From NCBI GenBank assembly GCA_009667805.1, contig CM019063.1, positions 81,991,877 through 82,055,876 on the forward strand: a stretch of 64,000 nt of DNA, read 5' to 3'. The number at the start of each line of letters is the position of its first letter. The stretch's first letter is position 1. A model generated the notes under the pieces. That model did not search any database. It saw nothing but the letters and a program-made list of their open reading frames with translations, and had not been told where the DNA came from. This document shows, in pieces, positions 1 through 11,513 of the stretch. The stretch comes from Leptobrachium leishanense (lineage: Eukaryota > Chordata > Amphibia > Anura > Megophryidae). The translations under genes were made by a program, and so were the position numbers.

Positions 1-1
1 A

Positions 2-1794
2 AAGAATAACGCGCGCAGGGACCGTATCCTTGACAAGCTCCGAACCACCATCCTGGAGTTGTTTGGGAAAGACCGGACGAAGGACCAGCTCCGAAAACGC
101 TGGTCCGATCTGAAGGCACGCGAGCAGGAGCAGCTGAGGCACATCCGGCGTGTCAAACGTAAGTGTCATGTTATATTGTAAAGCGCTGCGCAAACTGTTG
201 GCGCTATATAAATCCTGTATAATAATAATAATGTGCTTGCATGTGCTAATGTGCACAGAAATACATTGATTTATCTAGTCCTTTTTTCATGCAATGTGAT
301 TGTGTATAGCTTTGCGTTTTCACAACTCGTCATACATGCATTTTTGCCATAGCTCTTCTTTTTTGTGATTTTACGTATTCCTGAAAATTGTGACATTTGA
401 TGTATGTAGATGAAATTACAATGCTGGATTTCTTTTGGCACTGTGTACTGTAGTGTGCTGGGGGGGAGGTTGTTGTGATTGAGTGATGCATACGAGATGA
501 CCCGCAGCTTGCCCAATATTGGCTCCCACCTGCGCATCAACAAAAATCTCTGCGTCTCTGCTAAGTGGTAGGATGGGACATGTAGTTCTTCTGAAAGTGC
601 ATCCAAACAGAGCCGCGTTCAATACGTCCTCAGCAGCAGCTGCTGAATTGTTGCAGCGCAGCAATTCAGTTTGCTGCAGCAGTGTCATTGAACGCTTTAG
701 ATGCAAATTTCAAAACAAAATGGCGGGTTTCTGTTGTTTCTGCAATATCCGCAAGTTTTATTCGCAGAAACTGAAAGTGAAACTGAGGCTGAGGCCATCT
801 ATAAAATAACTAAAAGCAGTCAGCACAATGCGTTTTGTATGCACACAACACAAATAATAGTTTTTATTGAATAAATGTAATGTTTTCTTCTGAAAAAAAT
901 ATATAATTGAACGGTAATATATGTCTATGTGCAGAGGAAATAAATAAATATTTTGTGACTTTAGAACTATGAGATGGGAGTAGTGGTGGGTCAAGCTGGT
1001 AGTGCTAGTGGGTAGTGGAGGGGTGTCGCAATACTTTCGGCAATATATTGTATAGATATACCATTTTTTCCAGTCTGCATTATTTACGTGTTATTTTTTG
1101 GATTTGGTAGAAGACAGGAAGGCAAAGGCAGCATCTGCCCCGGCAGGCACCAGTGCCCCAGTGGAGGAGGAGGGGGAGCCACGGGCGACCACCAGCGCTG
1201 GTATATACTGTTTTATTTTGCAACGACTTTTGGTCAAAAACAGAAAATTTTTTGTTTACTGTATTTTCATTACATTTTTTTATATATAGCACAAGAGGAG
1301 CAGGAGGAGGAAGAGGAGGAGCAGGGCGATGATGGAGAGAGGGAGCCAGAGCCGCAGCAGGAGGCCGCGAGTCCAGTTTTTTTTTTTACTGTTGTATTTT
1401 GCATCGACTTTTGTTCAAAAATAAATCAGTTTTGTTGTTTACTGTATTTTTTATTTCTTTAATTTCTTAGATATAGCACCGGAAGAGATGCTGACGGTGG
1501 TGGTGGAGGAGGAGTCAGAGCCTCAGTAGGCCGCCAGCTCTGGTATATACTACTGTTATATTTTTTCAAGACTTTCAGTCAAAAATAGAAACCTGCTTTA
1601 CTTACTGTATTTTCCTTCTTACATTTATTGGATATATAGAAGGAGAAGCCAGACTGGACACTGACAGGTCCAGTGTCAGGATGGCGATCGGCGAGCTACG
1701 CCTGGCTGGCGCCAAGTTCGAAGCCATCCAGGAGTTGCTCCAAGAATTCAGGCAGCATATTAACAACGCCGTAGAAATCCTGGAGCGGCAGTAG
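2..1794 (+). pseudogene. Harbinger-type Myb/SANT-like DNA-binding gene, 3' part, with broken exon
   Basis: Exon 1 enters from the left edge (2-158) and reads RRDRILDKLRTTILELFGK, then RTKDQLRKRWSDLKAREQEQ. This is the C-terminal part of the Myb/SANT-like domain found in the DNA-binding partner of PIF/Harbinger transposases and in domesticated relatives. Donor GTAAGT is at 159. In-phase downstream exons are 1111-1200 (acidic linker), 1290 to about 1376, 1477-1542, and 1640-1794. The last encodes a C-terminal helix with leucine heptads ending EILERQ and a stop. Phases match (1,1,1) except that exon 3 lacks a good in-phase donor, and exon 4 has TAG at 1527-1529 where CAG is expected. The gene is therefore probably dead, or exons 3 and 4 are skipped. 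Exons 2-4 and their introns look like tandem copies. The 5' end is outside the window. Confidence 0.75.
171..233 (+). repeat. LINE/SINE-type 3' tail with (ATA)n end
   Basis: AAAGCGCTGCGC followed by TTGGCGCTATATAAAT and an (AAT)n run resembles the 3' tail of L2-like or related elements. It lies just inside intron 1 of the Myb/SANT-like gene. A related tail in opposite orientation is at 40699-40770. Confidence 0.55.
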
Positions 1795-1869
1795 AGAGAG
1801 ACCAGCCTCCTCCTCCCCTATGTTTGTGCCCCTGTTGGGCAGTTTGCCAATGCCATGTGGCATGTTGTA

Positions 1870-1875
1870 AATAAA
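1870..1875 (+). terminator. Poly(A) signal of the Myb/SANT-like gene
   Basis: AATAAA 75 bases after the stop codon, followed by T-rich sequence. Confidence 0.6.
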
Positions 1876-2018
1876 TTTTATATTTTTTTCTATATTTTCC
1901 TGTTTGTGTGCGTTGCTTTTCCTTACTTAATAAGTTAATATGTATTGCTTGGTTTCTTTTCCACACTGTTAAAATTATATGTACATAAATTTATTGACAT
2001 TTCTATGGACCCTTTGTC

Positions 2019-2225
2019 ATAAATTTGTCAACATATTTGTGGCCATGAATGTGACTGCACATTCTACACTTCCTGCCTGGCCAAAAAATGTCACACACTA
2101 ACACAACCTTGTTGTACTGCCTTGAGATTTGATTACCGTGGCATGGTTTTGTTAAGCTTAGGCGATGTCACAACAACACGGATTTTTGTCCACAGTCACA
2201 TTCATTGTATAACCACGAATTTATC
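2019..2225. repeat. Short inverted repeat (MITE-like)
   Basis: Arms 2019-2056 and 2192-2225 are imperfect reverse complements; both contain ATGAATGTGACTG or its complement beside ATAAATTYGT. The family is not recognised. Confidence 0.5.
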
Positions 2226-2520
2226 AAAAAATATTGATGGCAGCACTGCGTGAAGTCTTCTCCGACACAACCCAAAGATCCTCAGTGCGGCTCAGGTCTA
2301 GTTTATTTGTCCATTTGTCCCTGTTTGCAGCTTCACGCAACACCTCCTCCCAGCTATGAGCTCTCTCTCTCCCACCGCTGCCCGCTAAGACGCTGCCCGC
2401 CAACATGGTCACGTCTTTACAGGAAGACAACAGCGTGGGGGAACGGCAGCTGCCGACAGTCCCAAGACCTCGTCACAATGACATCAGTTCTGGAGTTAAC
2501 CCCTAACTGCGACCAATGGT

Positions 2521-2554
2521 GGAGATAGGGGGTTCCAATGAACCCCCTATCTCC
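2521..2554. repeat. Perfect 15-bp hairpin
   Basis: GGAGATAGGGGGTTC, the loop CAAT, then the exact complement. No T-run follows and no gene ends here, so it is a palindrome of unknown role. Confidence 0.8.
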
Positions 2555-3884
2555 CGATCCGCGGCAGCTATCGGTTAATGTTTGGTATCTTTGGATCGAC
2601 CAGAGCATGGCCTTTCCAACAATACCAAACATGACAATGTTAAAAATTATAAAAAATTTAAATATAATAAAATATATAAAAAAATAAACAGGTTTTTTGT
2701 TTTGTTTTGTTAATGCAGCAGTATTGTTCCCATTTCAATTATAATGTGAACAATGATGCTGCACTAAGGATTTTTGTATGGGGTGCGTTTGTTAAAAATA
2801 GAGTAATTTTCACCCAAAATAATATAACAAGTCCCCATTTAAATTTTTTTTACCAAACGCAACTCAGAAAATATAACCGCAAACACTCGCATGTTAAAAT
2901 GTGAAAAAAAAACACTTTACACCTTGTAAAACAAACATTGAAAATTCTAATTTTATTGCATTTTTTGTTATAATATACAGACAGGACATGACGCATACAT
3001 ATGATAATGATATATTATGAATCATCTGCCGAGTCTGCCGGAAAGAACGATATATAACATGTCTGGGTCATATTATCAAATAAGGCTTCAAAACGCGTTT
3101 AAACAAGAGGAGCGAAACTGTTAAAAATTAGCTCAGCAGCAGACCGCACACAGGCGTGAAGGGCAGCCGTGAAATGCCTCAGCAGCGAAAGGGTTAATTT
3201 TTTTTGTCTGTTTTAAGTCATTTTATTTGTTGGTTTTTTTTTTCAATTCAGATCATTTTGATCAACTATTTTTCCGTTTTAAAACCTTTTGTTCTGGTTT
3301 TTATTTTTAAAGTCAGACCATTCGGGTCAGTTTAGCGTTTTTTAAATCGTTTTGTTCATTTATTTTTGTTCCTTGGCTTTCATACCATTTTTTTAATGTG
3401 ATTAAATAAAGTTGTGAAATGTATATTCATAAGAAAAAAAGGATCTTTATTTAATAAAAAAAAACACGATAGAATCGCCAGAATTATCGTATCGACAGAA
3501 TGAATCATCGGATCCGAAAAACAAACCAAAAATGTATTATAAAAAAATATATAAAGTATAAAAAAAGTAAACCATAGTAGTTTACATCAAAATGAATAGA
3601 GTTAGACACTTTGAAACGAGGAGAACAGACGTTCCGAAAAAAATAAAAATTCCCGAAATCACGAGAAGTCGATACAAAAAACTAGCAAAGTGACCCGAAA
3701 ACACGAAAAATGGTCGATATTCCAAAAAAAAAATGTACACGAAAACCGAGCTGAACCGAACCGAATCGAAACAGAAATCGGTCGAAACGAGCCGAATCGA
3801 AAATTTTGAACATCCGAATGAATCGAACTGAATCGAACCGAAAAAAAATCGGTGCACAAGCCTACTTGCACCCCCCCAAAAAAA

Positions 3885-4437
3885 GATGGATATAATATAT
3901 TGCCCCCAGCTCACATGGGGATATTTGCCCCCAGCTCTCACATGGGTATATTTGCCCCCAGCTCTCACATGGATATATTGCCCCAGACTAGCTCACACAT
4001 GGATATATTGCCCCCAGACCAGCTCACACATGGATATATTGCCCCCAGACCAGCTCACACATGGATATATTGCCCCCAGACCAGCTCACACATGGATATA
4101 TTGCCCCAGACCAGCTCACACATGGATATATTGCCCCAGCAGCTCACACATGGATATATTGCCCCCAGACTAGCTCACACATGCATATATGCCCCAGACC
4201 AGCTCACACATGGATATATTGCCCCAGACCAGATCACACATGGTTATATTTGCCCCAGCTTATATGGGTATATTTGCCCCCATCCCATATGGGTATATTT
4301 GCCACCAGATCATATGGGTATATTTGCCCCAGCTCATATGTGTATATTTTCCCAAGCTCATATGGATATATTGCCTCACAGCTCATATGGGTATATTTGC
4401 CCCAGCTCATATGGGTATATCTGCCCCCCAACTCTCA
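3885..4437 (+). repeat. Minisatellite, about 27-bp unit (CACATGGATATATTGCCCC)
   Basis: About 20 units of CACATGGATATATTGCCCC plus AGCTCA, drifting to a CATATGGGTATATTTGCCCC variant at the right end. The unit has no stop in several frames, so it creates long spurious open frames of up to 255 codons. The same unit occurs at 9035-9440, 10045-10430 (inverted) and 11405-11513. Confidence 0.9.
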
Positions 4438-4488
4438 CCTCCTGTCCTTCTGTCCTGCCGGCGGCCGCGTGCGCCCCGCTGGCCCCCC

Positions 4489-4697
4489 GGCCGCTGATCT
4501 ATCACGCAGCACCTGCGTGCTTGCTCTGGGTGCAGCGTGATCATGGAAGACAGCTCGCGGTGGCTGTCCATGCTGAGGGGGTGGTGTTATCCCCACTTCC
4601 CTCACACTCTATTGGATAGCCACCGCGAGCTGTCTTCTATGTCATACTTTGCCCAGAGCAAGCACGCAGCGTGATAGATCAGAGAGTGACAGCGGCC
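4489..4697. repeat. Long imperfect inverted repeat, foldback end of a transposon-like unit
   Basis: Arms 4489-4565 and 4618-4697 pair over about 75 bases (GACAGCTCGCGGTGGCT and its complement at the loop side). A GC-rich stretch follows and ends GCGCCGGCCCT near 4790, which resembles a hAT-type terminus. No matching left terminus was found. Confidence 0.65.
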
Positions 4698-4911
4698 GGC
4701 GGCGGCGGAGAGGTCTCGGCTGTGCCCTAGGCGGCGCTGCGCTCTAGGCAGGTGCCTACTGCCTAGCTAGCCTAGCGGCAGCGCCGGCCCTACATGTCAT
4801 GAGGAGGAGGAGAGCCAGTGTCATGGCATGGGAGAAAGAGTGAAGGTACAGAATAATCATATGCGCATGTCTCCTTTCATCACTCATATAGCTCATACTG
4901 TACGGTACTGT

Positions 4912-5560
4912 TCGATGGCAGTGAAATTCCCATAGAGATTTAATGGTTAATCTATTCAGAGGACAACGAACGGCACCGAAATATCAGTGAAATGCCCTGA
5001 TTTTCGTAGGTTTCGTTTGACAGGTTTAAACAGGCGAATCCCATAGGTTTCAATGTAAAAATAAATCCCCTTTATTATTCAATATTTATTCAACCGTTTA
5101 TTCTTTTCACTTTCAGCAAAAAGTCTCTATTTGTTTATTTAGCATTTTTTTTAGGCATTTTTAGGCAATTTTTTCCCCCACTTTTTAAAAAAATGACAGG
5201 GTTCTTTCTGTAACAGACCTTTTTTATTATTATTCATAGGACCTTATATATTAATTCCAGGCATTTTCGTGCAGTAGTTTTTTTGCAAACAGCTTTTAGA
5301 AGTTGTGTTTTTTTTTTTTACAGGTTCGTTGGCTTGACGGCTTTTTCCGGCGGCTGGTCTGTTCTGCTCTATTAGGCAGGTCGTTGGCTTTTTATGGATC
5401 AATTCAGTGTTTTTTTGGATGAATTCGGCGTGTTTAAAACGTTTTTTCAGATGTGTTCAGTGGCTTGTTCCCTGCACTTCGGGGATCTTGCAGTGAATGC
5501 TGAAATCACCGCAGGGTCGGCAAATTTGACTCCCCGAAGTGCAGGGAACAAGAGAGTCTT
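4912..5560 (+). mobile_element. 5'-truncated copy of the GGTTATTCAAAGAG MITE, subfamily B
   Basis: Shares the TGAAATTCCCATA, GGTTTAAACAGG and CCCATAGGTTTCAATG landmarks with the copies at 44177-44980 and 29228-30088. The left terminal repeat is missing. A 131-codon open frame at 5394-5789 falls across its right part and is not a gene. Confidence 0.6.
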
Positions 5561-6504
5561 TGATTTACCCTGTATGTTTTTAATACTCCACCAGGGAAAC
5601 AATCGACTTCTGAAAGAATTAATTTTGGTCAACATTTGCCCAGACTTGTTTTTTCTCGATAACTCCGCTTACAATCCACGATCAGTAAAAAGAAAAATGG
5701 CAAACGCTCTGTCTGAAGAGGCCTCCTACACTTTTCATCTGGCGCGGTTTGTACTTCGCCGGCTATGTTTTGCACTTTATTCTGCATAATGCTTGTGTTA
5801 TTTTATGCTGCTTCGCATCTCTAAGTTTTAATTTCTGCAAAACTCAGTAATTGCTACGATTGCACGATTCCTTTCTGTGCCATTAGCAGCTGCTGGATAC
5901 CTCGACATGCTGTGTTTGCAAACACCTGGAGGGCAGTATGCGAAAAGCAATTAAGCTATTTTTAACATTAAATACGATTCATTTGGTCTTATTTCTGCCT
6001 TTGTGTCTGTGCAGTCTGAATAAATATATCTGAAAGGGATTTATAAACCAGAACAATAGAGCCATATAATTACACCCTTTGAAAAGCAACTCTGTCATGC
6101 CGCCCGCCCACTTCCAGCACCAACTCCACGGCTGTGGTATGCCAAATAACTAAAAAGTGGGCACCTGCCTAATTATGTCCCCATTGCTCCATACCTATAT
6201 GTAATAAAAGGATGAGGAACAGCCGCTCTGCCTTCTCCATCGCTTTTGAGGTGGGATATGGACAACTTGGTTAAGAGTATGCGTCCTGTTACAAGTCGCA
6301 CAAAGACAAAAATGTGGAATCTTTAAAACACCCCATGAATCCAGACATATAGAAGAAAAATAAGAAACAGTGTTTTATTAATATGTATGGATAGAAGAAC
6401 ATGTGAGATTTAAGAAGAAATGGCGGAGTAAAAGTAACCACAATACAACCACATATTAATTTTTTATTAGACCGGAATGGGAGGATATTTTTGTTTTGAG
6501 AAAG
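5561..6504. other. No gene recognised
   Basis: AT-rich intergenic DNA. I see no conserved coding exon or clear repeat boundary. Confidence 0.5.
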
Positions 6505-6690
6505 GATTTTACCAGGAAGGATACATTGAGATTTCTCTCGTTTTCAAGTATGTCCTGGGTGGCGAGTATGTACCGTTAGGTGTCTTGCCCAAGGACACTG
6601 GAGAGGTGATCTGACTGGGATTCAAACCTGGGTCTCCACGGTTATAGAGCAATGATGTTACCTCTACTTCAGATTTGGCTGTATGTCTGA
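6505..6690 (-). mobile_element. tRNA-derived SINE with L2-like tail
   Basis: On the minus strand it reads GTAGAGGTAACATCATTGCTC, then a pol III B box GGTTTGAATCCC (6628-6617), then TGTCCTTGGGCAAGACACC. The 3' tail is CCCAGGACATACTTGAAAAC. That tail also ends the LINE at 13915-13965, the usual partner relation of a SINE and the LINE that mobilises it. Confidence 0.75.
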
Positions 6691-7099
6691 TTAAAACCTT
6701 TGGATTATGATGGTGAGTCTGTGATGAATGGTTCTTCCTCTCATAAAAGAAAAATTGAGGTCCACAAGGTCCCTTAGTAATTAGACTTGATTTTGGAAGA
6801 GTTGGACATCTCACTGAAAAAAATAATAATAATTAAGTGGGGTTAATTTCTGGGCATAGGATAATGTCGATGCATTGCATTCTATCTGTGCTATGAGATG
6901 GGAGGGTCATATAATACGCCAGGAATCCCCATAGTTTCCAATCTCTGCCACTCTTTGTCACTCTTCATATTCCATTGCCTTTTACTATGGCCTTATTTTC
7001 CAGCATTAGATAATGGCATTTGTAAGTATGAAATACATTTATTTCAGTTTTGTTTGTGTCTTCATTGACTGTATGTTTACTTGAAACATACTTGTACAG

Positions 7100-7232
7100 T
7101 ATATACTCTTTCCCAGCCATGGCACCTCTCCAGTAAGTGTCCTTGGGCAAGACACCTAACGGTACATACTCGCCACCCAGGACATACTTGAAAACAAGAG
7201 ATACCTCAATGTATCCTTCCTGCTGAAATACT
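7100..7232 (+). mobile_element. SINE, 5'-truncated copy
   Basis: Contains only the body and tail of the same SINE (TGTCCTTGGGCAAGACACC to TCCTTCCTG), opposite in orientation to the copy 500 bp to its left. A (TA)n microsatellite follows at 7241-7269. Confidence 0.75.
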
Positions 7233-7599
7233 TTCATCATTTTTATATATATATATATATATATATATTCTCTTTGTACTCTTGAGTTAGGTTATATGAC
7301 TACATTTCACAACCTTCACTAGGCCTGAAAGTTCACTAAAATGAGGATCAGATGCAGCACTGAGTTATCAAATCCTTCAGCAAGGCTCATGTGTGCGACC
7401 CGCCTAGGCATTCTTGTTCTGCTTGGATTGATTGGTGGTGGTTGCTGTCCACCAAACCATGAGACCATTGGCTTCACCACACACATCTCATGGTCAGTCC
7501 AACAGGACGATCAATTACTAGTATTTAAAAGCACCGACAAATCTGTATCACTGTATAGTGGGCAGAACAAAACAAACAAAAGCCACAAATAAGATAGTC

Positions 7600-7920
7600 A
7601 CATGGAGAACGATTGGAAAAGGGGAGCCTGGTCAAGTGAGCTAACAATCTAAGAGGAGTGGGGTGAGACACAGACGTGAGGGTAAATAGCAGAGTATGGG
7701 AAGTAATAGGATGCATGGGGGGGGTGTGGTAAGATAGATCAGGAAAGGGGCAATAGAGGGATGTAGAGTGAGCTGATAGGCCTCTCTAATGTATTTTTAG
7801 AGACTTCTTGATAGGCTTCAGGCACACGGAGAGTCAAATGATATGAGGGAGTTCCATAAAAAGAGGGCAGCTAGGAAAAGACCTGAAGGCAAGAGTTGGA
7901 AGTCATTAGTCAAATGTCCA
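7600..7920 (+). repeat. Degenerate dispersed repeat, LINE 3'-region type
   Basis: Phrases such as GCTAACAATCTAAGAGG and GGGAGTTCCATAAAAAGAGG resemble, at low identity, the repeat at 40780-41245. Orientation is assigned only by that similarity. Confidence 0.4.
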
Positions 7921-9034
7921 CTGAGTCAGCAAAAACAAACATGGCTAAACTAGGTAATAATGTGAACAATAACTAAACAATTCCACCACAGTTTTTGGAA
8001 CTACTGAACAAAACAAGTATTTCCTGTGAGCATGAATTCAGTGAGTGGACTTTATGATGTGCCTTTTTCCACTTGCCCTTGTTTTGCTCTCCAGTAATTA
8101 TGGATATCATTTGTCTTATGAAAGATTCGTTATTTCCCCACGTAGCTGTATCAGAAATTTGCTCTTTGTTCTTTCCCAAGCGTTAATTATTATACCAAGC
8201 CCTCACATCATTAATCGAGAAGTAGTTCTATGCCGCAACGTGAGTAATTAAGACATTGGGATTGTGACTGGCACTTCCATGCTACCTTATCTTCACTACT
8301 TACTACATTAACCTCTGCCTTCCTCTATCTCTCACTTTCAATTAAATGTTTTATGTTCACAAGAGTCTGTGGACCGGCACAAAAGCAAGATGTCTAGCTT
8401 TCCATGGCTAAAGCCAAAGGACTGGATTAGGTCATGAAAAGATAATAATGCATGTGATCCCGGGTTCAGGATAAACACAGCAGCTGAATTAAATACTGTA
8501 CAAAGAAGCAGAGCTTATATTCATAGCATTCATGGACGGGAGGCAAAGCAATTCATCTTTTAGATCTGCTCTCACTCTGCTGCTGATCCGCCTGGGAACA
8601 AGTTTACATTGTTTCTGTATATCTAAGAGATGAGATTCATAGAATGATTGTGTTTTTCTCCTGATTAAAGACCACTTGAACCTATCCTCAGCTCCAACGG
8701 TCGTATTTCTACAGATCCAGAGGTTGGACATTGGCAATGGACGCCTCTGTCATTTTATGATGCACAGTATATATTCATTATTATTGCCACATAGTGCTTC
8801 TCATACCCAGGTTTTGGTGTTACTGGAGACAGGGGCGGATCCAGACACAGGTTTCGGGGGAGGGGGCATTCTGCCAGTTTTGGTTAAGAGCTGGTGTTGG
8901 GTTCACAGTGACAGGCAGAGACGCGCCTAATCACAAGCTGCGCTCATTACACTCACTCTCCCCAGAACATTGCACAGGGTCTGTCCTCATGTGGCCCATG
9001 TGCCCTGCGAACCCTTTCCATACGAAGGGCCCAG

Positions 9035-9440
9035 GGTACCCCCCCAGCTCACACATGGGTATATTTGCCCCCAGCACACGTGAATATATTTGCCCCAGCT
9101 CACGTGGATATATTTGCCCCCAGCTCACGTGGATATATTTGCCCCAGCTCACATGGGTATATTTGCCCGCATCTCACATGGATATATTTGCCCCAGCTCA
9201 CTTGGGTATATTTGCCCCCAGCTCACATGGATATATTTGCCCCAGCTCACACATGGATATATTTGCCCCCAGCTCACATGGATATATTTGCCCCTAGCTT
9301 ACATCGATATATTTGCCCCCAGCTCACATGGCTATATTTGCCGCAGCTCACACATGGATATATTTGCCCCCAGATCACATGGATATATTTGACCCCAGCT
9401 CACACATGGATATATTTGACCCCAGCTCACACATGGACAG
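9035..9440 (+). repeat. Minisatellite inside the hAT-like element, left arm
   Basis: About 15 units of CACATGGATATATTTGCCCC plus AGCT, with CACGTGGATATATTTG variants near the start. Confidence 0.9.
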
Positions 9441-10044
9441 GGCCGCCCATGGCAGCCCATGCTGGTGTAAGGGGCCCAGGGACTGGGGGGGCCTGCCAGC
9501 GGCGGCAACCTTGTTAAATTTAGGACACAGGCCTCGAAGGAGGTTCTGCGGCCTACATTATCCCAGCCGCCAGCGAGCAGGGACTCCAAGATGGCCATCA
9601 GCGGGCCCCCTCTGATGATGTCAGAGTGGGCCTGCCGAACGTCTGTAGCCTTCAGACGTTTGGCGGGCCCTCTCTGACATGACATCATCAGAGGGGGCAC
9701 GCCGGTGGCCATCTTGGAGGCCCTGCTCGCCGGTGGCAACCTTGTTAAATTTAGGCCGCAGGCTTCGGAGGAGGTTCTTTGGCCTACATTAGCCCAGCTG
9801 TCGGCGAGCAGGGCCTCCAAGATGGCCGCCAACGGGCCCCCTCTGATGATGTCATGTCAGAGAGGGCCCGCCAAATGTCTGAAGGCTACAGACGTTCGGC
9901 GGGCCCACTCTGACATCATCAGAGGGGGCCCGCCGGCGGCCATCTTGGAGGCCCTGCTCACCGGCGGCTGGGCTAATGTAGGCCGCAAAACCTCCTCCGA
10001 GGCCTGCGGCCTAAAGCAGAGGCAGATGGGGGCAAATAGGTGAG

Positions 10045-10430
10045 TTGCTGGTGGCAAATATACCCATGTGAACTGGGGGCAAATATACCCATGTGAAATG
10101 GTGGGCAAATATATCCATGTGAACTGGGGGGCAAATATACCCATGTGAACTGGGGGCAAATATACCCATGTGAACTGGGGGCAAATATATCCATGTGAAC
10201 TGGGGGATAAATATATCCATGTGAACTGGGGGGCAAATAAATCCATGTGAACTGGGGGGCAAATATACCCATTTGAACTGGGGGCAAATATACCCATGTG
10301 AACTGGGGGGGGCAAATATGTCCATGTGAACGGGGGCAAATATATCCATGTGAACTGGGGGGCAAATATATCCATGTGAGCAGGGGGCACTATATATATA
10401 TATATCCATGTGAGCTGGGGCAAATATATC
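10045..10430 (-). repeat. Minisatellite inside the hAT-like element, right arm, inverted
   Basis: About 14 units with GGGGCAAATATATCCATGTG on the plus strand, the complement of the left array. A short (TA)n run interrupts it at 10392-10402. Confidence 0.9.
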
Positions 10431-10866
10431 TGCCTGTCACTGAAACCCAACAACAGCTGTTGGCCAAAACTGCTAGAATGCCCCCCCCCTCCGAAACCTG
10501 TGTCTGGATCCGCCCCTGGCCTAAAGTTAAGGTTTATTAATAAAAAAGAAACCAACTGAAATCACCCTTTAAGAGGAAGAAGTAACGGCATGGGATGCCG
10601 AAGGAGGAGAGAGGGGGCTCAGGACCCAACGGCGCCCCCTGGTTCGAACGGGGGGGGGGGTTAGTGAAAGGAAAAGCGTGGGGATGGGGGGTGTTAAATT
10701 AAATGAAAACTGTGTGTGTGGGGGGAGGGGGTTGGGGTGAAAAGAGGTGGGGGGATTTAATGATCTGAAACGAAAAGAGTGTGGGGATTAATGAAATGAA
10801 AACAGCGGGGAATGGGGGTGGGGAGATGGACATGATAAAGGAGAGACCCTTGCCTATACTGTTAAG

Positions 10867-11045
10867 TCTATTGCTGTGGATTCCTGTGTACATACATACT
10901 CATTGCCTTTACCATTAGAGGTCTATTGCTGTGGATTCCTGTGTACATTCATATTCCCTGCCTTTACCATTAGAGGTCCATTGCTTTGGATTCTGTGTAC
11001 GTTCATACTCGCTGCCTTTACTGTGAGAGTTCTATTGCTGTGGTG
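10867..11045 (+). repeat. Tandem repeat, about 54-bp unit, 3.3 copies
   Basis: TCTATTGCTGTGGATTCCTG recurs at 10867, 10922, 10977 and 11031. The unit shares ATTGCTGTGGATTC with the inverted 52-bp array at 15283-15452. Confidence 0.8.
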
Positions 11046-11404
11046 CTCTGATATGCTAAACCAGTGGAATAATAATATTATACTTTTATGCTACATTGTT
11101 TGTACTAATACACATTTTATGTGATTTTAAGGTATTGGGAGCAACACTCTGTAATACGATCTTGATTCATATTATTTTTTAATCACAATTTGAATTTCAT
11201 ACTGTCTTTAAATTATTTGAGCCAAATAGATACCTTTTTATGTTAAATGTGCTGTTGTGCAAGCAATATGGGTGATTTTTAAGATATTGGAACAAACACT
11301 CTGTAATGTGACCACGATTCACAGGAAATATTGATTTCCTATGGGAAGAGGGGATCATGGGGGGGGCCCATTCTGAGGGTCAGTAAGGGCCCCAAAATGT
11401 CTGA

Positions 11405-11513
11405 TGGCTGGCCTGCACATGGATATCTTTGGCCCCAGCTCACATGGATTTATTTGCCCCCCCCCCAGCCTGACATGGGTATATTTGCCCCAGCTCACAT
11501 GGATATATATTTT
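11405..11513 (+). repeat. Small minisatellite island, four units
   Basis: Four units of the CACATGGATATATTTGCCCC family, next to a GGGGGGGGCCCATTCTG segment. This is the fourth location of the family in the window. Confidence 0.75.

Larger units (their letters stand above)
8830..10518. mobile_element. hAT-like palindromic element carrying the CATGGATATATTTGCCCC minisatellite
   Basis: Terminal inverted repeats of about 90 bp start CAGGGGCGGATCCAGACAC (8830) and end with its complement (10518). Moving inward come a plus-oriented minisatellite (9035-9440), a palindromic centre (9480-10010) with alternating copies of a GCCATCTTGGAGGCCCTGCT unit, and the same minisatellite inverted (10045-10430). 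The element is thus a foldback about 1.7 kb long. No transposase is present. The 8-bp flanks (ACTGGAGA and GCCTAAAG) do not match, so the insertion may have been rearranged. Confidence 0.75.

Noticed and set aside
2521..2554. Rho-independent terminator-like hairpin
   Set aside because: No T-run and no prokaryotic context.
3852..4619. 255-codon open frame, plus overlapping frames of 95-159 codons
   Set aside because: All frames are open because the minisatellite unit lacks stops; the peptide is a HMDILPQTSS-type repeat with no gene context.
5394..5789. 131-codon frame MDQFSVFLDEFGVF
   Set aside because: Lies across the right part of a noncoding MITE copy, with no similarity to known proteins.
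6965..7240. Shared peptide FKYVLGGEYVPLGVLPKDTYW in three places
   Set aside because: Looks like a conserved protein, but it is the antisense of a SINE body and tail that recurs by transposition.
8794..9832. Open frames of 100-167 codons on both strands
   Set aside because: Same minisatellite and palindromic centre of the hAT-like element.
9857..10555. 232-codon minus-strand frame rich in HGYICPQFTW
   Set aside because: Translation of the inverted minisatellite, not a protein family.
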